The notes: generated by a model from the sequence alone, not told the origin. Counted from the stretch's first letter, positions 54,779 to 63,046 are shown. The stretch: 64,000 bases of DNA from Gammaproteobacteria bacterium UBA2679 (GCA_002354735.1 DEMD01000008.1:17032-81031); one strand, 5' to 3'. Translations and numbers: made by a program.

Positions 54779-57490
54779 ATGCCAAACGAGGTCCGTACAA
54801 CATGCGCCTACTGCGGCGTCGGCTGCGGAATCCGCGCCCGCGTCACCGATGTCGACCAACGTCAGGTCCAGATCGAAGGCGACAAGCTCCATCCGGCGAA
54901 TTTAGGACGTCTCTGCTCGAAAGGCAGTGCACTTGGGGAGACGCTTCACCTCGAGGGCCGATGTCTGCACCCTCGAATACAGGGCAAGCGCGCGAGCTGG
55001 AAGGAGGCTACCCGCTTTATTGCCGATCGCTTCAATGCACTGATTGCCGACGGCGGTCCCGAGCAGATCGGCATGTATCTTTCGGGACAGTTGCTGACTG
55101 AAGACTATTACGTCGCCAACAAGTTGATGAAGGGTTTCATCGGTTCGGCCAACGTCGATACCAACTCCCGCCTTTGCATGTCATCAGCTGTGGCCGGTCA
55201 CAAGCGCACGTTTGGTGAAGATCTTGTGCCGGCCTGTTACGAAGATCTCGAAATCGCGGACCTGCTGATACTGGCAGGCGCAAATCTGGCCTGGTGTCAT
55301 CCTGTACTGCATCAGCGCGTGCTGGCTGCGCGTGCAGCCAATCCCGATAAACGCCTGGTCGTTATCGATCCTCGACGAACAGCAAGTTGTGATGGCGCGG
55401 ATCTACATCTGCAAATCCGCCCCGGGTCAGATGCCTTGCTGTTTTCCGGCGTGTTGTTGATCATGCAGGCCCGAGGGCGCATCGATAAGGCGTTCGTGGC
55501 GTCGTGCACGCTTGGCCTGGAGGACACACTTGCGGAGACCTGCCGGGCATTCACGGCGCTTTACCTGGAGCTCACAGGTGCCGAGCCAGGTGATGAACTT
55601 TCCGAAGATCAGGTACTGCGGGTGCTTGAATCCCACTGTGACCTGCCACTTGACGAGTTGAACACGTTCCTGACGCTGGTAGAGCAGCAGCCGAGGATGA
55701 CTACCGTATTCTCGATGGGAATCAATCAGGCGTCCAATGGCACGGACAAGGTCAATAGCATTACCAATCTGCATCTGGCGCTGGGCCGCATAGGCAAGCC
55801 GGGAGCGGCACCGTTCTCGATGACTGGACAGCCAAATGCCATGGGCGGGCGCGAAGTCGGCGGCCTGTCAAATCAGCTGGCAGCACATCTGCCGTTCAAC
55901 GAGGCGGGGATTGCGGCCTTGGGCGAGTTCTGGCAGGCGCCGAACATGGTCAAGGGTCCAGGACTGCCTGCCGTCGACCTCTTTGAGGCCGTGTATGACG
56001 GGCGGATCAAGGCCATCTGGATTATGGGCACAAATCCCGTCGTTAGTCTTCCCAATACCGACAGGATCAAGGCCGCTTTGCAACGCTGCCCGCTCGTCAT
56101 CGTTTCAGAGTGTATTCAGGACTCCGCGACGGCCGCTTATGCGGATGTGCTGCTGCCGGCGACTGGCTGGGGTGAGAAAGACGGAACCGTGACCAATTCC
56201 GAGCGACGAATCTCCAGACAACGCGCCTTCCTGCCCGCTGCGGGCGAAGCCCGGCCCGACTGGTGGGCGCTGGCCAGCGTAGCGCGTGATATGGGCCATG
56301 AGGACGCTTTCGACTACGACAGTTCACATGAGATCTTCAGTGAGCACGCGCGCCTGAGCGGGCACGCTCAAGACGTAGATGGACTCGGACGAGTGTTCGA
56401 CATCAGTCAACTGGGTGAGCTCTCAGCTGAGGTCTATGATGCGCTGGAGCCTAAGCAATGGCCTTTGCCGGCAAGGTCTGAAAGTGCGACATCAGATGAT
56501 GTCAGTCGGCTGTGCAGCAGCCAATGGCTGCTGAGCCATCGAGCGGAGATCATCTCGCTCGGTTCTCTGATCGCCCCTGCTGAAGCGAAGGGCACATCAC
56601 ACTTGCGTCTGAATACCGGGCGAATACGCGACCAATGGCATACGATGACGAGAACGGGGCTGGCGCCGCGTCTCAACAGACACATCGATGAGCCCTTCGT
56701 GACAATACACATCAGTGATGCCGCCAGCAGAGATATACGGAGTGGTGATTTCGTTCGTCTCTCCAATAACTGGGGTGACGCGGTAGTAAAGGCACAGATC
56801 AGCGCAGATGGCAGGCCTGGGGAGCTTTTCATGCCTATGCACTGGTCTGAACAGTTCGCAAGGCGCAGTGGCTGTAATGCACTTGTCGCACCCTTGGTGG
56901 ATCCGGTATCGGCGCAGCCGGACAACAAGGGTAGCTCGGTTGATGTCACGCGTATTCCCAGGGCTGAAGTGTCCTGGCGAGGCTTCGTTGTCAGCAAAGT
57001 GAAGTTACCCTTGCCCGAGATGCCGTACGCCGCCCGAATCCGATGTGAAGGCGGCTACCGTCTTGAGCTTGCCGGTACTGAAGCACAATGGTTGAACCTC
57101 GAAAAGAATCTCAATGCCACCGATCCAGCTACGATTGAAAGCAACGACAGCTTCCGTGGCGATGTGCGCCGAATTTGCCTGCAAGATGGTCAGTTGGTGC
57201 ACGCCAGTTTTCGATGTCTGATGAAAGATGCCGGACCAAACCGTCTCTTCCTTGAGTCAGCCCTCCTGCGAACTCACGAAACACAGGACGAAGTGCTCAC
57301 GCTGTTGGCGGGCCGAGCCAGTGACGGCATCGATTGCGGCGCCATTGTCTGCGCCTGTCTCAGTGTTGGCGAGCGTACCCTCGAAGCTGCTGTGCTCGAT
57401 GGCGCCCAAACGGTCAATGCACTGAGCTTGGCTACGCGCGCTGGGACAAACTGTGGCTCATGTCTGCCGGAGTTGAAGCGCTTTCTCTGA
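54779..57490 (+). CDS. nasA: Assimilatory nitrate reductase catalytic subunit
   Basis: NasA reduces nitrate to nitrite in the cytoplasm with a molybdopterin guanine dinucleotide cofactor. The 903-residue protein begins with the [4Fe-4S] cysteines C9, C12, C16 and C46. Molybdopterin oxidoreductase blocks follow (DTNSRLCMSSAVAGHKRTFG with the conserved C, WCHPVLHQR, NPVVSLPNTD, GEKDGTVTNSERRISRQR) and then the molydopterin dinucleotide-binding domain. A C-terminal BFD-like [2Fe-2S] domain (CACLSVGERTLEAAV ... GTNCGSC) is typical of NasA forms that take electrons from NADH reductases. The start at 54779 gives the standard N-terminus. Confidence 0.95.
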   Translation: MPNEVRTTCAYCGVGCGIRARVTDVDQRQVQIEGDKLHPANLGRLCSKGSALGETLHLEGRCLHPRIQGKRASWKEATRFIADRFNALIADGGPEQIGMYLSGQLLTEDYYVANKLMKGFIGSANVDTNSRLCMSSAVAGHKRTFGEDLVPACYEDLEIADLLILAGANLAWCHPVLHQRVLAARAANPDKRLVVIDPRRTASCDGADLHLQIRPGSDALLFSGVLLIMQARGRIDKAFVASCTLGLEDTLAETCRAFTALYLELTGAEPGDELSEDQVLRVLESHCDLPLDELNTFLTLVEQQPRMTTVFSMGINQASNGTDKVNSITNLHLALGRIGKPGAAPFSMTGQPNAMGGREVGGLSNQLAAHLPFNEAGIAALGEFWQAPNMVKGPGLPAVDLFEAVYDGRIKAIWIMGTNPVVSLPNTDRIKAALQRCPLVIVSECIQDSATAAYADVLLPATGWGEKDGTVTNSERRISRQRAFLPAAGEARPDWWALASVARDMGHEDAFDYDSSHEIFSEHARLSGHAQDVDGLGRVFDISQLGELSAEVYDALEPKQWPLPARSESATSDDVSRLCSSQWLLSHRAEIISLGSLIAPAEAKGTSHLRLNTGRIRDQWHTMTRTGLAPRLNRHIDEPFVTIHISDAASRDIRSGDFVRLSNNWGDAVVKAQISADGRPGELFMPMHWSEQFARRSGCNALVAPLVDPVSAQPDNKGSSVDVTRIPRAEVSWRGFVVSKVKLPLPEMPYAARIRCEGGYRLELAGTEAQWLNLEKNLNATDPATIESNDSFRGDVRRICLQDGQLVHASFRCLMKDAGPNRLFLESALLRTHETQDEVLTLLAGRASDGIDCGAIVCACLSVGERTLEAAVLDGAQTVNALSLATRAGTNCGSCLPELKRFL

Positions 57491-57538
57491 AGCTGCACAC
57501 TTGGGCGCTGAATCAGCAGTGCGGACGAGACGGTAAAC

Positions 57539-58549
57539 ATGAAGCACAAGCCTCCAATATCACCACAGCAGCTCGCTGAAGAGATCTTGTGGGCGGGCAG
57601 CAGCGCACACATGCTCATTCACCCCGATTACCAGCCGGTACACAGTCAGGCGCTTGAGGCAGCCTGCCGGAATGCTCTGGCCGACGACGCTCGTAATTTG
57701 CATCACGAGCTGGGCGCCTTGGCTGAGTCCATGGTGATGAGAAGTCACTTTTTAGGTGTACGGTTCGAGCAGGCCTATCTCGCGGCCTGCCGCTTCTTCG
57801 GTCCGTACGACGTGCTCGAGGCCAATCTTCAGGTGATCGACGAAGGGCAGACCCTAGGCGAGTTTGACCTGCTTTTAGAGAGTGCCAATGGGGCTGTGCA
57901 TCAGGAGCTCGCGGTCAAATTCTACCTTGGACTGCCCTCGGCTGCCGGCCACTACATCTGGTTCGGTCCGGGCCAGAGAGACAGGCTTGACCTGAAGCTG
58001 GAGGCACTACTGCAGCGACAGCTGCGCCTTTCAGATGATGCTGTCGCAAAGAAGCTCATGGCATCCCTGGGTTTCGCAGTGAAGCAGGTCGAACTCGTCA
58101 TCAAGGGCTATTTGTTCTACCCATTCGACAGCACTGCTACGCTCCCAGAAGTCACCCAGGATAAACTTACTCCAAGCATGGAGATGGTTAAGTCTTTGCT
58201 GACACCTGACCATTGCCGTGGTTACTGGATCCAGAAGACTCATCTGGAGCAGCTCAGTGGCTTCGGTGATCATTGGGTCATCCTGCCAAAAGCGGTCTGG
58301 CTCCAGCCGGCGCATAGCGCTCAGGAAGCGTTGGACTTCCACAGTCTGGTAAGCCGGATCGAAGCCTATTTCACAGCCGAGGCACTTGAGCAGCTCAGCG
58401 AGACTCCCAGGCTGAGCGCCGCCAGACCCTTGATGGTGGCTTCACTTGGCCTGGTAAACGGCAGGCTTGTTGAAAACACACGCTTTTTCATCACGCCGGA
58501 TGACTGGGCCGACCGCGCACTACAGCACCTCGGACCGAAACTGAGATAA
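57539..58549 (+). CDS. DUF1853 family protein
   Basis: The 336-residue protein matches the DUF1853 family by its central block GEFDLLLE (residues 107-114), HQELAVKFYL (121-130) and IWFGPGQRDRLDLKLEALL. The D110...E123-x3-K127 arrangement on adjacent predicted strands resembles the core of PD-(D/E)xK nucleases, but no activity is established here. It is 48 bases after nasA on the same strand and could be in the nitrogen operon, though DUF1853 genes occur in many contexts. It abuts sodC tail to tail with no bases between the stop codons. Confidence 0.72.
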   Translation: MKHKPPISPQQLAEEILWAGSSAHMLIHPDYQPVHSQALEAACRNALADDARNLHHELGALAESMVMRSHFLGVRFEQAYLAACRFFGPYDVLEANLQVIDEGQTLGEFDLLLESANGAVHQELAVKFYLGLPSAAGHYIWFGPGQRDRLDLKLEALLQRQLRLSDDAVAKKLMASLGFAVKQVELVIKGYLFYPFDSTATLPEVTQDKLTPSMEMVKSLLTPDHCRGYWIQKTHLEQLSGFGDHWVILPKAVWLQPAHSAQEALDFHSLVSRIEAYFTAEALEQLSETPRLSAARPLMVASLGLVNGRLVENTRFFITPDDWADRALQHLGPKLR

Positions 58550-59107
58550 CTATCTCTTGATCACCGCACAGGCGACGCGCGGACCACCACCGCCGAGTTT
58601 CTCGGGTTCATCGGCATAATTGTCTCCACCCTCGTGAATGACGATTGCGCGGTCGATCACGGTGCCAACAGTAAGCCTGGGCGCGAGCACTGGTCTATCC
58701 GCGTTGCCAGACTGATCCACGACCAATACCGGCATGTCACCCTTATGACCTTCGCCCCAGGGCTCAGCATGCTTGCCCGCGTCAGCAGGGTCGTAATGAC
58801 CGCCAGCAGCCTTGGCTGCACCAGTGGAGCCGTCAGGCGCCTTAGGTCCACAGTCAGGGTTCTGGTGAACATGAAAACCATGTGCGCCAGGGGAGAGCCC
58901 CTTGAGATCCGGGTCGATTACAAGCCCGGATTCATCATTACTTAATCTGATCGTTCCGATTTTTTCGCCTACGCCCGTGTCGGATACCTTGTGCACGGTC
59001 ACTTCGAGAGGATCGTCATCGGCAGCCAAGGCATTCAATGGGAATAGCGCTGCGGCAGTGATAGCAGTGGCGATGGTCAGCGTTTTCTGAATTGGTCGTC
59101 CAAGCAT
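58550..59107 (-). CDS. sodC: Periplasmic Cu/Zn superoxide dismutase
   Basis: SodC dismutates superoxide in the periplasm. The 185-residue protein has a signal peptide ending ALAADD, copper ligands in GAHGFHVHQN, the zinc loop GGHYDPADAGKHAEPWGEGHKGDMP and the closing histidine/arginine region AIVIHEGGDNYADEPEKLGGGGPRVACAVIKR with both disulfide cysteines (DCG and VAC). GGAG lies eight bases upstream of the ATG. It is the last core gene before the tRNA-Phe fragment. Confidence 0.96.
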   Translation of the reverse strand: MLGRPIQKTLTIATAITAAALFPLNALAADDDPLEVTVHKVSDTGVGEKIGTIRLSNDESGLVIDPDLKGLSPGAHGFHVHQNPDCGPKAPDGSTGAAKAAGGHYDPADAGKHAEPWGEGHKGDMPVLVVDQSGNADRPVLAPRLTVGTVIDRAIVIHEGGDNYADEPEKLGGGGPRVACAVIKR

Positions 59108-59308
59108 GAGACAGGCTCCAGTTGATTTTACGACTGAGTTCCATTCGTCGGCCCCGTGGCCGGCGTCTCTATGGCTTACGCGCTCGAAGGCTATACAGAT
59201 GCCGTCGTATTACTGGACAGCTAGACTGTGAGCGGTTGGAGAAACTAGCGGAATTGTGTGGCGCAGATGGCCGACGACCTGAATAAGGAGGAGTGTGGCC
59301 CAGAAAGC

Positions 59309-59336
59309 AAAAAGGCCCATCAAGATGATGAGCCTT
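59309..59336 (-). terminator. Terminator downstream of the tRNA-Phe fragment
   Basis: On the minus strand AAGGCTCATCA and TGATGGGCCTT form an 11-bp stem (one G-T pair) followed by TTT. It sits 14 bases after the CCA of the tRNA fragment, where the terminator of an intact tRNA-Phe gene would be. This suggests the left flank is the original chromosomal downstream region of that gene. Confidence 0.7.
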
Positions 59337-59350
59337 AGTGCATGAAATAA

Positions 59351-59383
59351 TGGTGCCCAGACCCGGAATCGAACCAGGGACAC
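59351..59383 (-). repeat. 3' fragment of a tRNA-Phe gene (probable att site of a genomic island)
   Basis: The minus strand reads as the last 33 bases of a tRNA-Phe: variable loop GTGTC, T-stem CCTGG, T-loop TTCGATT, T-stem CCGGG, acceptor TCTGGGC, discriminator A and CCA. The identity stops abruptly at 59383; no anticodon arm, D-arm or 5' acceptor strand follows. A tRNA 3' end duplicated in this way is the usual attL/attR of elements that integrate into tRNA genes. Because the 5' side lies to the right, the inserted element must lie to the right, and the intact tRNA-Phe is expected beyond the window. Confidence 0.82.
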
Positions 59384-59637
59384 TATATACACGAGCAGTA
59401 ACCCGGTGTTTATTCAAAGGTTAGGCCTTCCTGAATGTGAATTCTGTACCAGAAGGCTGTACCTGTCAATTCTTGGTTTTTCGCATCAGACGACGGTACC
59501 TGCTGTTCCACATCATGCTCTCTACGAAGGTTGCAATCAGCAAAGAGTTTTCTCAGTGTCTTTAACATGACGAACAAGCAAGACTGATGGTCTCGTCTCG
59601 ACTATAGTTGGCCGAAGAGACGGGGTATAAGGTAGCG

Positions 59638-60591
59638 ATGTCGGTAGCAGACGATTTCTGGTTCATGATGCATTTCAAGTTGAAGCTGCACCAATTGTCA
59701 GGTGAAGCTTTTCAACAGCTCTTTAACGATCTTATGGAGGCGCAGTACGGCGCAGACTACTGTCCAGTGCAGCCGTGGGGTTCGCAAGGGGATGGTGGGA
59801 ACGATGGCTTCCTCAAAAGCGAAGGTCTTTACTTCCAAGTCTACGGTCCGAGTTCGCACGAATTGAACCCAGCTAGAGCAGCAACAAAAGCAGCTAAAGA
59901 TTTCGAGAAGCTAAAGGCAAATTGGCCGGATCTGAAAGCTTATACGTTTGTCTTTAATGACCGGTTTCGGGGCGTTCCGCCTCCCGTTTTGGAGGCATTG
60001 CGACAAGTTAGCGAGGCCTATGATATTCCTACTGACTGCATGAAGGGCGGTGATCTCGAAAGGCTGTTTTTGGAGCTCAGTGATGCGAAGAAGGCCGCGA
60101 TAGTTAACGGCGTTCCTACGACTCTTCCTGCCCAAATAGATCCGCGTTTCGTCGGTGACCTCCTCACTCATCTTGCAGACAGAATGGCCTCCGTTGACAC
60201 CGAATTGATGTCGGACTCTACTGCCCCTGACTTCGATGAGAAGCTGGAGTTCAATGGACTGCCTGAAAGATTTCGTCACATTTTGAAGAGCGCGAGCTAT
60301 CAGCTGAATTCAGTTGAGGTTTTCTTCAATAACAGACCGGGTATGGCGCAACAGATCCGTGACGAGGTTGCTGCGATCTACAATGCCAGCCTTACCGATA
60401 TCACGGGCAACTTCGCTGATGCTTCTGCAGATCGGTTCGTATACATATTAAATAAACTTTTGCCACCGTGTTATAAGGACCATTGTGCAGCCGCTAGGAT
60501 CGGTTTGGAGAGTGTTGCGTACGTGGTAATGGCCAAATACTTTGAGACCTGTGATTTATATGAACGACCGTTATCAACTCCTTCCACATAA
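59638..60591 (+). CDS. ABC-three-component system protein: REase-like N-terminus, presumed ABC-3C C-terminal domain
   Basis: The 317-residue protein has an N-terminal domain resembling restriction-endonuclease-like (Mrr/PD-(D/E)xK) effectors: SGEAFQQLFNDLMEAQYG, then WGSQGDGGNDGF (about 47-58) and YFQVYGP (65-71). The QxK typical of these folds is QVY here, so catalysis may be altered or lost. The C-terminal third (from about residue 215, GLPERFRHILKSASYQLNSVEVFF) fits the alpha-helical C-terminal domain expected in ABC-3C effectors. The two following genes supply the other two components. The ATG at 59638 with AAGG in front is preferred over TTG 59608. It overlaps the next gene by 32 bases. 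Defence function is predicted for the class, not shown here. Confidence 0.72.
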   Translation: MSVADDFWFMMHFKLKLHQLSGEAFQQLFNDLMEAQYGADYCPVQPWGSQGDGGNDGFLKSEGLYFQVYGPSSHELNPARAATKAAKDFEKLKANWPDLKAYTFVFNDRFRGVPPPVLEALRQVSEAYDIPTDCMKGGDLERLFLELSDAKKAAIVNGVPTTLPAQIDPRFVGDLLTHLADRMASVDTELMSDSTAPDFDEKLEFNGLPERFRHILKSASYQLNSVEVFFNNRPGMAQQIRDEVAAIYNASLTDITGNFADASADRFVYILNKLLPPCYKDHCAAARIGLESVAYVVMAKYFETCDLYERPLSTPST

Positions 60592-60853
60592 GCACGTCAG
60601 ATTTGCTGATAGCTTGCTCGCACTCGCTGGCGCTGTACGTCAACACTTGTCCTATACGCCTCAGACTCTAGATGCTGTATGGATGCAGTTAGAAAGAGTG
60701 GTAGATTCCACAGCGCGCTCGACCAATTTGACCTTCAGCCAATTTCTCCTGGCGGTGGATATTCTTTATGCAATCAAGGTCATCGAACCAGTGGATGGCG
60801 ATGCTATTAGATTGATGGAACATCACCAGATGTCCTCAAATGCGACTAATTAG
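60560..60853 (+). CDS. ABC-three-component system middle component
   Basis: The 97-residue protein begins MNDRYQLLPHKHVRFADSLLALAGAV and continues with a central LDAVWMQLE helix and FSQFLLAVDILYAIKVIEP. The pattern LLPxKHxxxxxSLLALG ... F..aLd.Ly.lg.Ie is that of the small winged-helix 'middle component' proteins of ABC-3C systems, closest to the MC6-like group by my reading. It is sandwiched between, and overlaps, the effector gene (32 bases) and the ATPase gene (14 bases), so the three are translated as a unit. The family subtype is uncertain. Confidence 0.7.
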   Translation: MNDRYQLLPHKHVRFADSLLALAGAVRQHLSYTPQTLDAVWMQLERVVDSTARSTNLTFSQFLLAVDILYAIKVIEPVDGDAIRLMEHHQMSSNATN

Positions 60854-62537
60854 ACTCTCCGCGAATCAAGCATCTTTTCGCGCTATAGAGTTTCGACGAT
60901 TTGGACTGAACCTGCTTGTCGGTTCCTCTCCAACCGATAACGGGGCAACCTCCAATGGAGTCGGAAAATCCCTTGCTTTGCGTCTTGTCCATCATTGTCT
61001 TGGCGCGAAGTCGGATCCGCGCTTGGGGCTCGCTCTGCCCGGTTGGGTCTTTCGACTGGACTTCGAGATAGGTGAGGTATCTCATGCGGTCGAACGCAGC
61101 TCCGATGGGCGGACAATTTTATTAAATGGGGAAGCAATTCCTCAGAATAGGTTAAGAGATTTTCTCAATGACAGCGGCGTCTTTGATCTCACTGGAGCCC
61201 CTAGTCCTTTATCTTTCCGTGCTCTCTTTAAAAGGTTCGCTAGGCTCAAACAGGCTGATTGCGAACATCCGGACTCCACATCTGCGGAGACCCCCTACGC
61301 AGCGTTAGTAGCTACCCTTTTCTTGCTTGGCCTCGACGTGACATTGGCTTCGCACAAGAACAAGCATAAACAAACTCTAGACGATCTTAAGAAAGCAAAA
61401 CGAATTTGGCGGGACACTCCCGAATTACAAGAACTCTTCAGAGGGGGAACTGATGCACGAGTGCGGGCTAACTGGCTGAAGGAGAAAATTCCTCGCATAC
61501 GAGCCGATCTCGAAGGTCTAGTGATCGCAGAAAACTACGCTCACCTCGAACAAGCCGCCAACGAAATGACTCGTGAGTTGCGTGAACTTGAGAGCGAGAT
61601 TGAAGTTTATAAATTCCAGGTGAAAGGAATTACAGAGCAACTACAGCGTACTCCAGATATTTCTAGTAATGAGATGCTCGGGCTGTACTCGGGCCTAGAA
61701 GAGGCCTTCAAACCTGAAATGCTGCGGCATTTTAACGCTGTCGAAGCGTTTCACAGAAGTTTAACTGAGAATCGGAAGCGTCGGCTTTCCTCTGAGCTTT
61801 TGGAGATTCAAGCCAACATCTTAGAGAAAGATCAGGCTCGGGCTCGCGTAGCAAAGGAGCGGGACCGATCCTTACGGATACTGGAGGGGAAGACCGCGCT
61901 GGAGGAGTATAGGTCTGTTGCAAATGATCTAGCCGCAAAAGAGCAAGAGTTGCAGATGCTCGAAGACTACCTTCACATGGAGGCGAGGGTGAGTGAGGAG
62001 ATCTTGCTGCTCCAGGAAATAATGAGCACGGAGTCGTTACTCGCGAACCAATATGTCGCCTCTGAGCCTCTAAAAGATTTGGAGCGTCGGTATCGGGCGC
62101 TGACTGGAAAGCTTTACCCACATGCTGCCTCTGGCATTACATTGGAAAATAACACGAATGCCAACACTATCCGCTATGACCTAAAGGTTCATTTGGAGGC
62201 CGACGGTTCTGACGGGGTTCGCGATGCCAAGATCTTATGTTTTGATTGGCTGGTCTTCCACCACGGATCCAATCATCTTATGAAGTTTTTGTGGCATGAT
62301 AATCGTCTCTTCGCTCATCTTGATCCGGGGGTAAGGGCACGCTGGTTTAGCAGTGTTTTGGATAGTCTAAAGGAATCCGGAATGCAGTATGTCGCTGCCA
62401 TAAATTTCGAAAACTTCGATAGCATGAGTAATGAATTGAGTTCAGACGAGAGGGTAGCTCTACAGGCTGCAACTATCATGGAGCTCCGGGGCGACTCACC
62501 AATGCAGAAATTGCTGGGCATTCAGGTTGATATTTAA
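60840..62537 (+). CDS. DUF2326 SMC/Rad50-like ATPase of an ABC-three-component system
   Basis: The 565-residue protein has an N-terminal ATPase half with Walker A GATSNGVGKS (residues 35-44) and a conserved FDLTGAPSPLSFRALFKRF segment. A long charged coiled-coil (about 175-400) follows, and then a C-terminal half typical of DUF2326: FDWLVFHHG, then FLWHDNRLFAHLDPGVRARWF (around 483-503; the acidic residues stand at the Walker B/D-loop position) and MQYVAAINFENF. DUF2326 proteins are the ATPases of ABC-3C systems. They are thought to sense foreign or aberrant DNA and activate the partner. The start overlaps the preceding gene. Confidence 0.85.
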   Translation: MRLIRLSANQASFRAIEFRRFGLNLLVGSSPTDNGATSNGVGKSLALRLVHHCLGAKSDPRLGLALPGWVFRLDFEIGEVSHAVERSSDGRTILLNGEAIPQNRLRDFLNDSGVFDLTGAPSPLSFRALFKRFARLKQADCEHPDSTSAETPYAALVATLFLLGLDVTLASHKNKHKQTLDDLKKAKRIWRDTPELQELFRGGTDARVRANWLKEKIPRIRADLEGLVIAENYAHLEQAANEMTRELRELESEIEVYKFQVKGITEQLQRTPDISSNEMLGLYSGLEEAFKPEMLRHFNAVEAFHRSLTENRKRRLSSELLEIQANILEKDQARARVAKERDRSLRILEGKTALEEYRSVANDLAAKEQELQMLEDYLHMEARVSEEILLLQEIMSTESLLANQYVASEPLKDLERRYRALTGKLYPHAASGITLENNTNANTIRYDLKVHLEADGSDGVRDAKILCFDWLVFHHGSNHLMKFLWHDNRLFAHLDPGVRARWFSSVLDSLKESGMQYVAAINFENFDSMSNELSSDERVALQAATIMELRGDSPMQKLLGIQVDI

Positions 62538-62624
62538 GGCGAAGCCTAGCTCGTGTGGCTCACTCTCGATAAAACATTTTAGTAGGACGCCTGGACAAAC
62601 TCGCTTGGAATTCATGCGCCGGTA

Positions 62625-62648
62625 GAAAAGCCCGCCTTGAGACGGGCT
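62625..62648 (-). terminator. Minus-strand terminator after the 27-codon ORF
   Basis: AGCCCG (62648-62643) and CGGGCT (62634-62629) form a stem with an 8-base loop, followed by TTTCT on the minus strand. It is 25 bases downstream of the stop of the small minus-strand ORF. On the plus strand, after the ATPase gene, no T-run follows. Confidence 0.6.
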
Positions 62649-62673
62649 GTTGGTCAGGTTAGTGCCCTACGGC

Positions 62674-62757
62674 TTATTTTCTGCTTCGATAGACGCACCA
62701 GATTTCGATGCGCCAGAACATTACACTGACATAGAAAACTACAAATAGCCTCCGCAT
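62674..62757 (-). CDS. Small hydrophobic protein, 27 residues (type I toxin-like candidate)
   Basis: A minus-strand ATG at 62757 has AGGAG six bases upstream and opens 27 codons. The product is a basic-ended hydrophobic peptide: RRLFVVFYVSVMFW then a polar RSRK end. It looks like one short membrane helix. A promoter-like pair (TTCACA, TATTAG, 17-base spacer) and a terminator flank it. The ribosome binding site can pair with an upstream anti-SD. I know no family match. A longer overlapping reading in another frame (62654-62860) has no ribosome binding site and unlikely composition. Confidence 0.45.
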   Translation of the reverse strand: MRRLFVVFYVSVMFWRIEIWCVYRSRK

Positions 62758-62761
62758 GATC

Positions 62762-62800
62762 AGCTCCTGGTTGGTGAGGGCAGCAATTGCGGCAGGAACT
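62762..62800 (-). promoter_or_regulatory. Possible Shine-Dalgarno sequestering hairpin
   Basis: On the minus strand AGTTCCTG (62800-62793) can pair with CAGGAGCT (62769-62762) over 8 positions including one G-U. The second arm contains the AGGAG of the small ORF. Such pairing would block translation, as in many type I toxin mRNAs. Pairing seen in sequence; function inferred. Confidence 0.45.
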
Positions 62801-62807
62801 CCCTGTG

Positions 62808-62836
62808 CTAATATCTTTCAGCACCCTTAATGTGAA
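62808..62836 (-). promoter_or_regulatory. Possible promoter of the 27-codon ORF
   Basis: TTCACA (62836-62831) and TATTAG (62813-62808) on the minus strand have a 17-base spacer and five and four matches to the sigma-70 hexamers. The leader to the ATG would be about 45 bases. Confidence 0.4.
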
Positions 62837-63046
62837 CTGCCATGGAAGATACCACTCCATGCTCCGCCTGGTCTGAGCAATCTGGCGAGACCCTCAGATC
62901 TAGGCGGCAACCCCTTTCTTCTTTGCACCCTCCTATCCTACTAGTGCTTGTACGATGTCTGATGCTCGCATCACTGTGATTTTTTAGGTAATTCGATACT
63001 TGGTTGGCTTGAAGACTGTGGTATACAGATCGAGCATAGTCAAGCA

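Noticed and set aside
59384..59637. Remaining 5' part of tRNA-Phe to the right of the fragment
   Set aside because: No anticodon arm, D-arm or GCCCAGA 5' strand is present; the gene is truly truncated here.
62654..62860. 68-codon minus-strand reading behind the ABC-3C ATPase
   Set aside because: No ribosome binding site and unlikely composition; the overlapping 27-codon frame has better signals.
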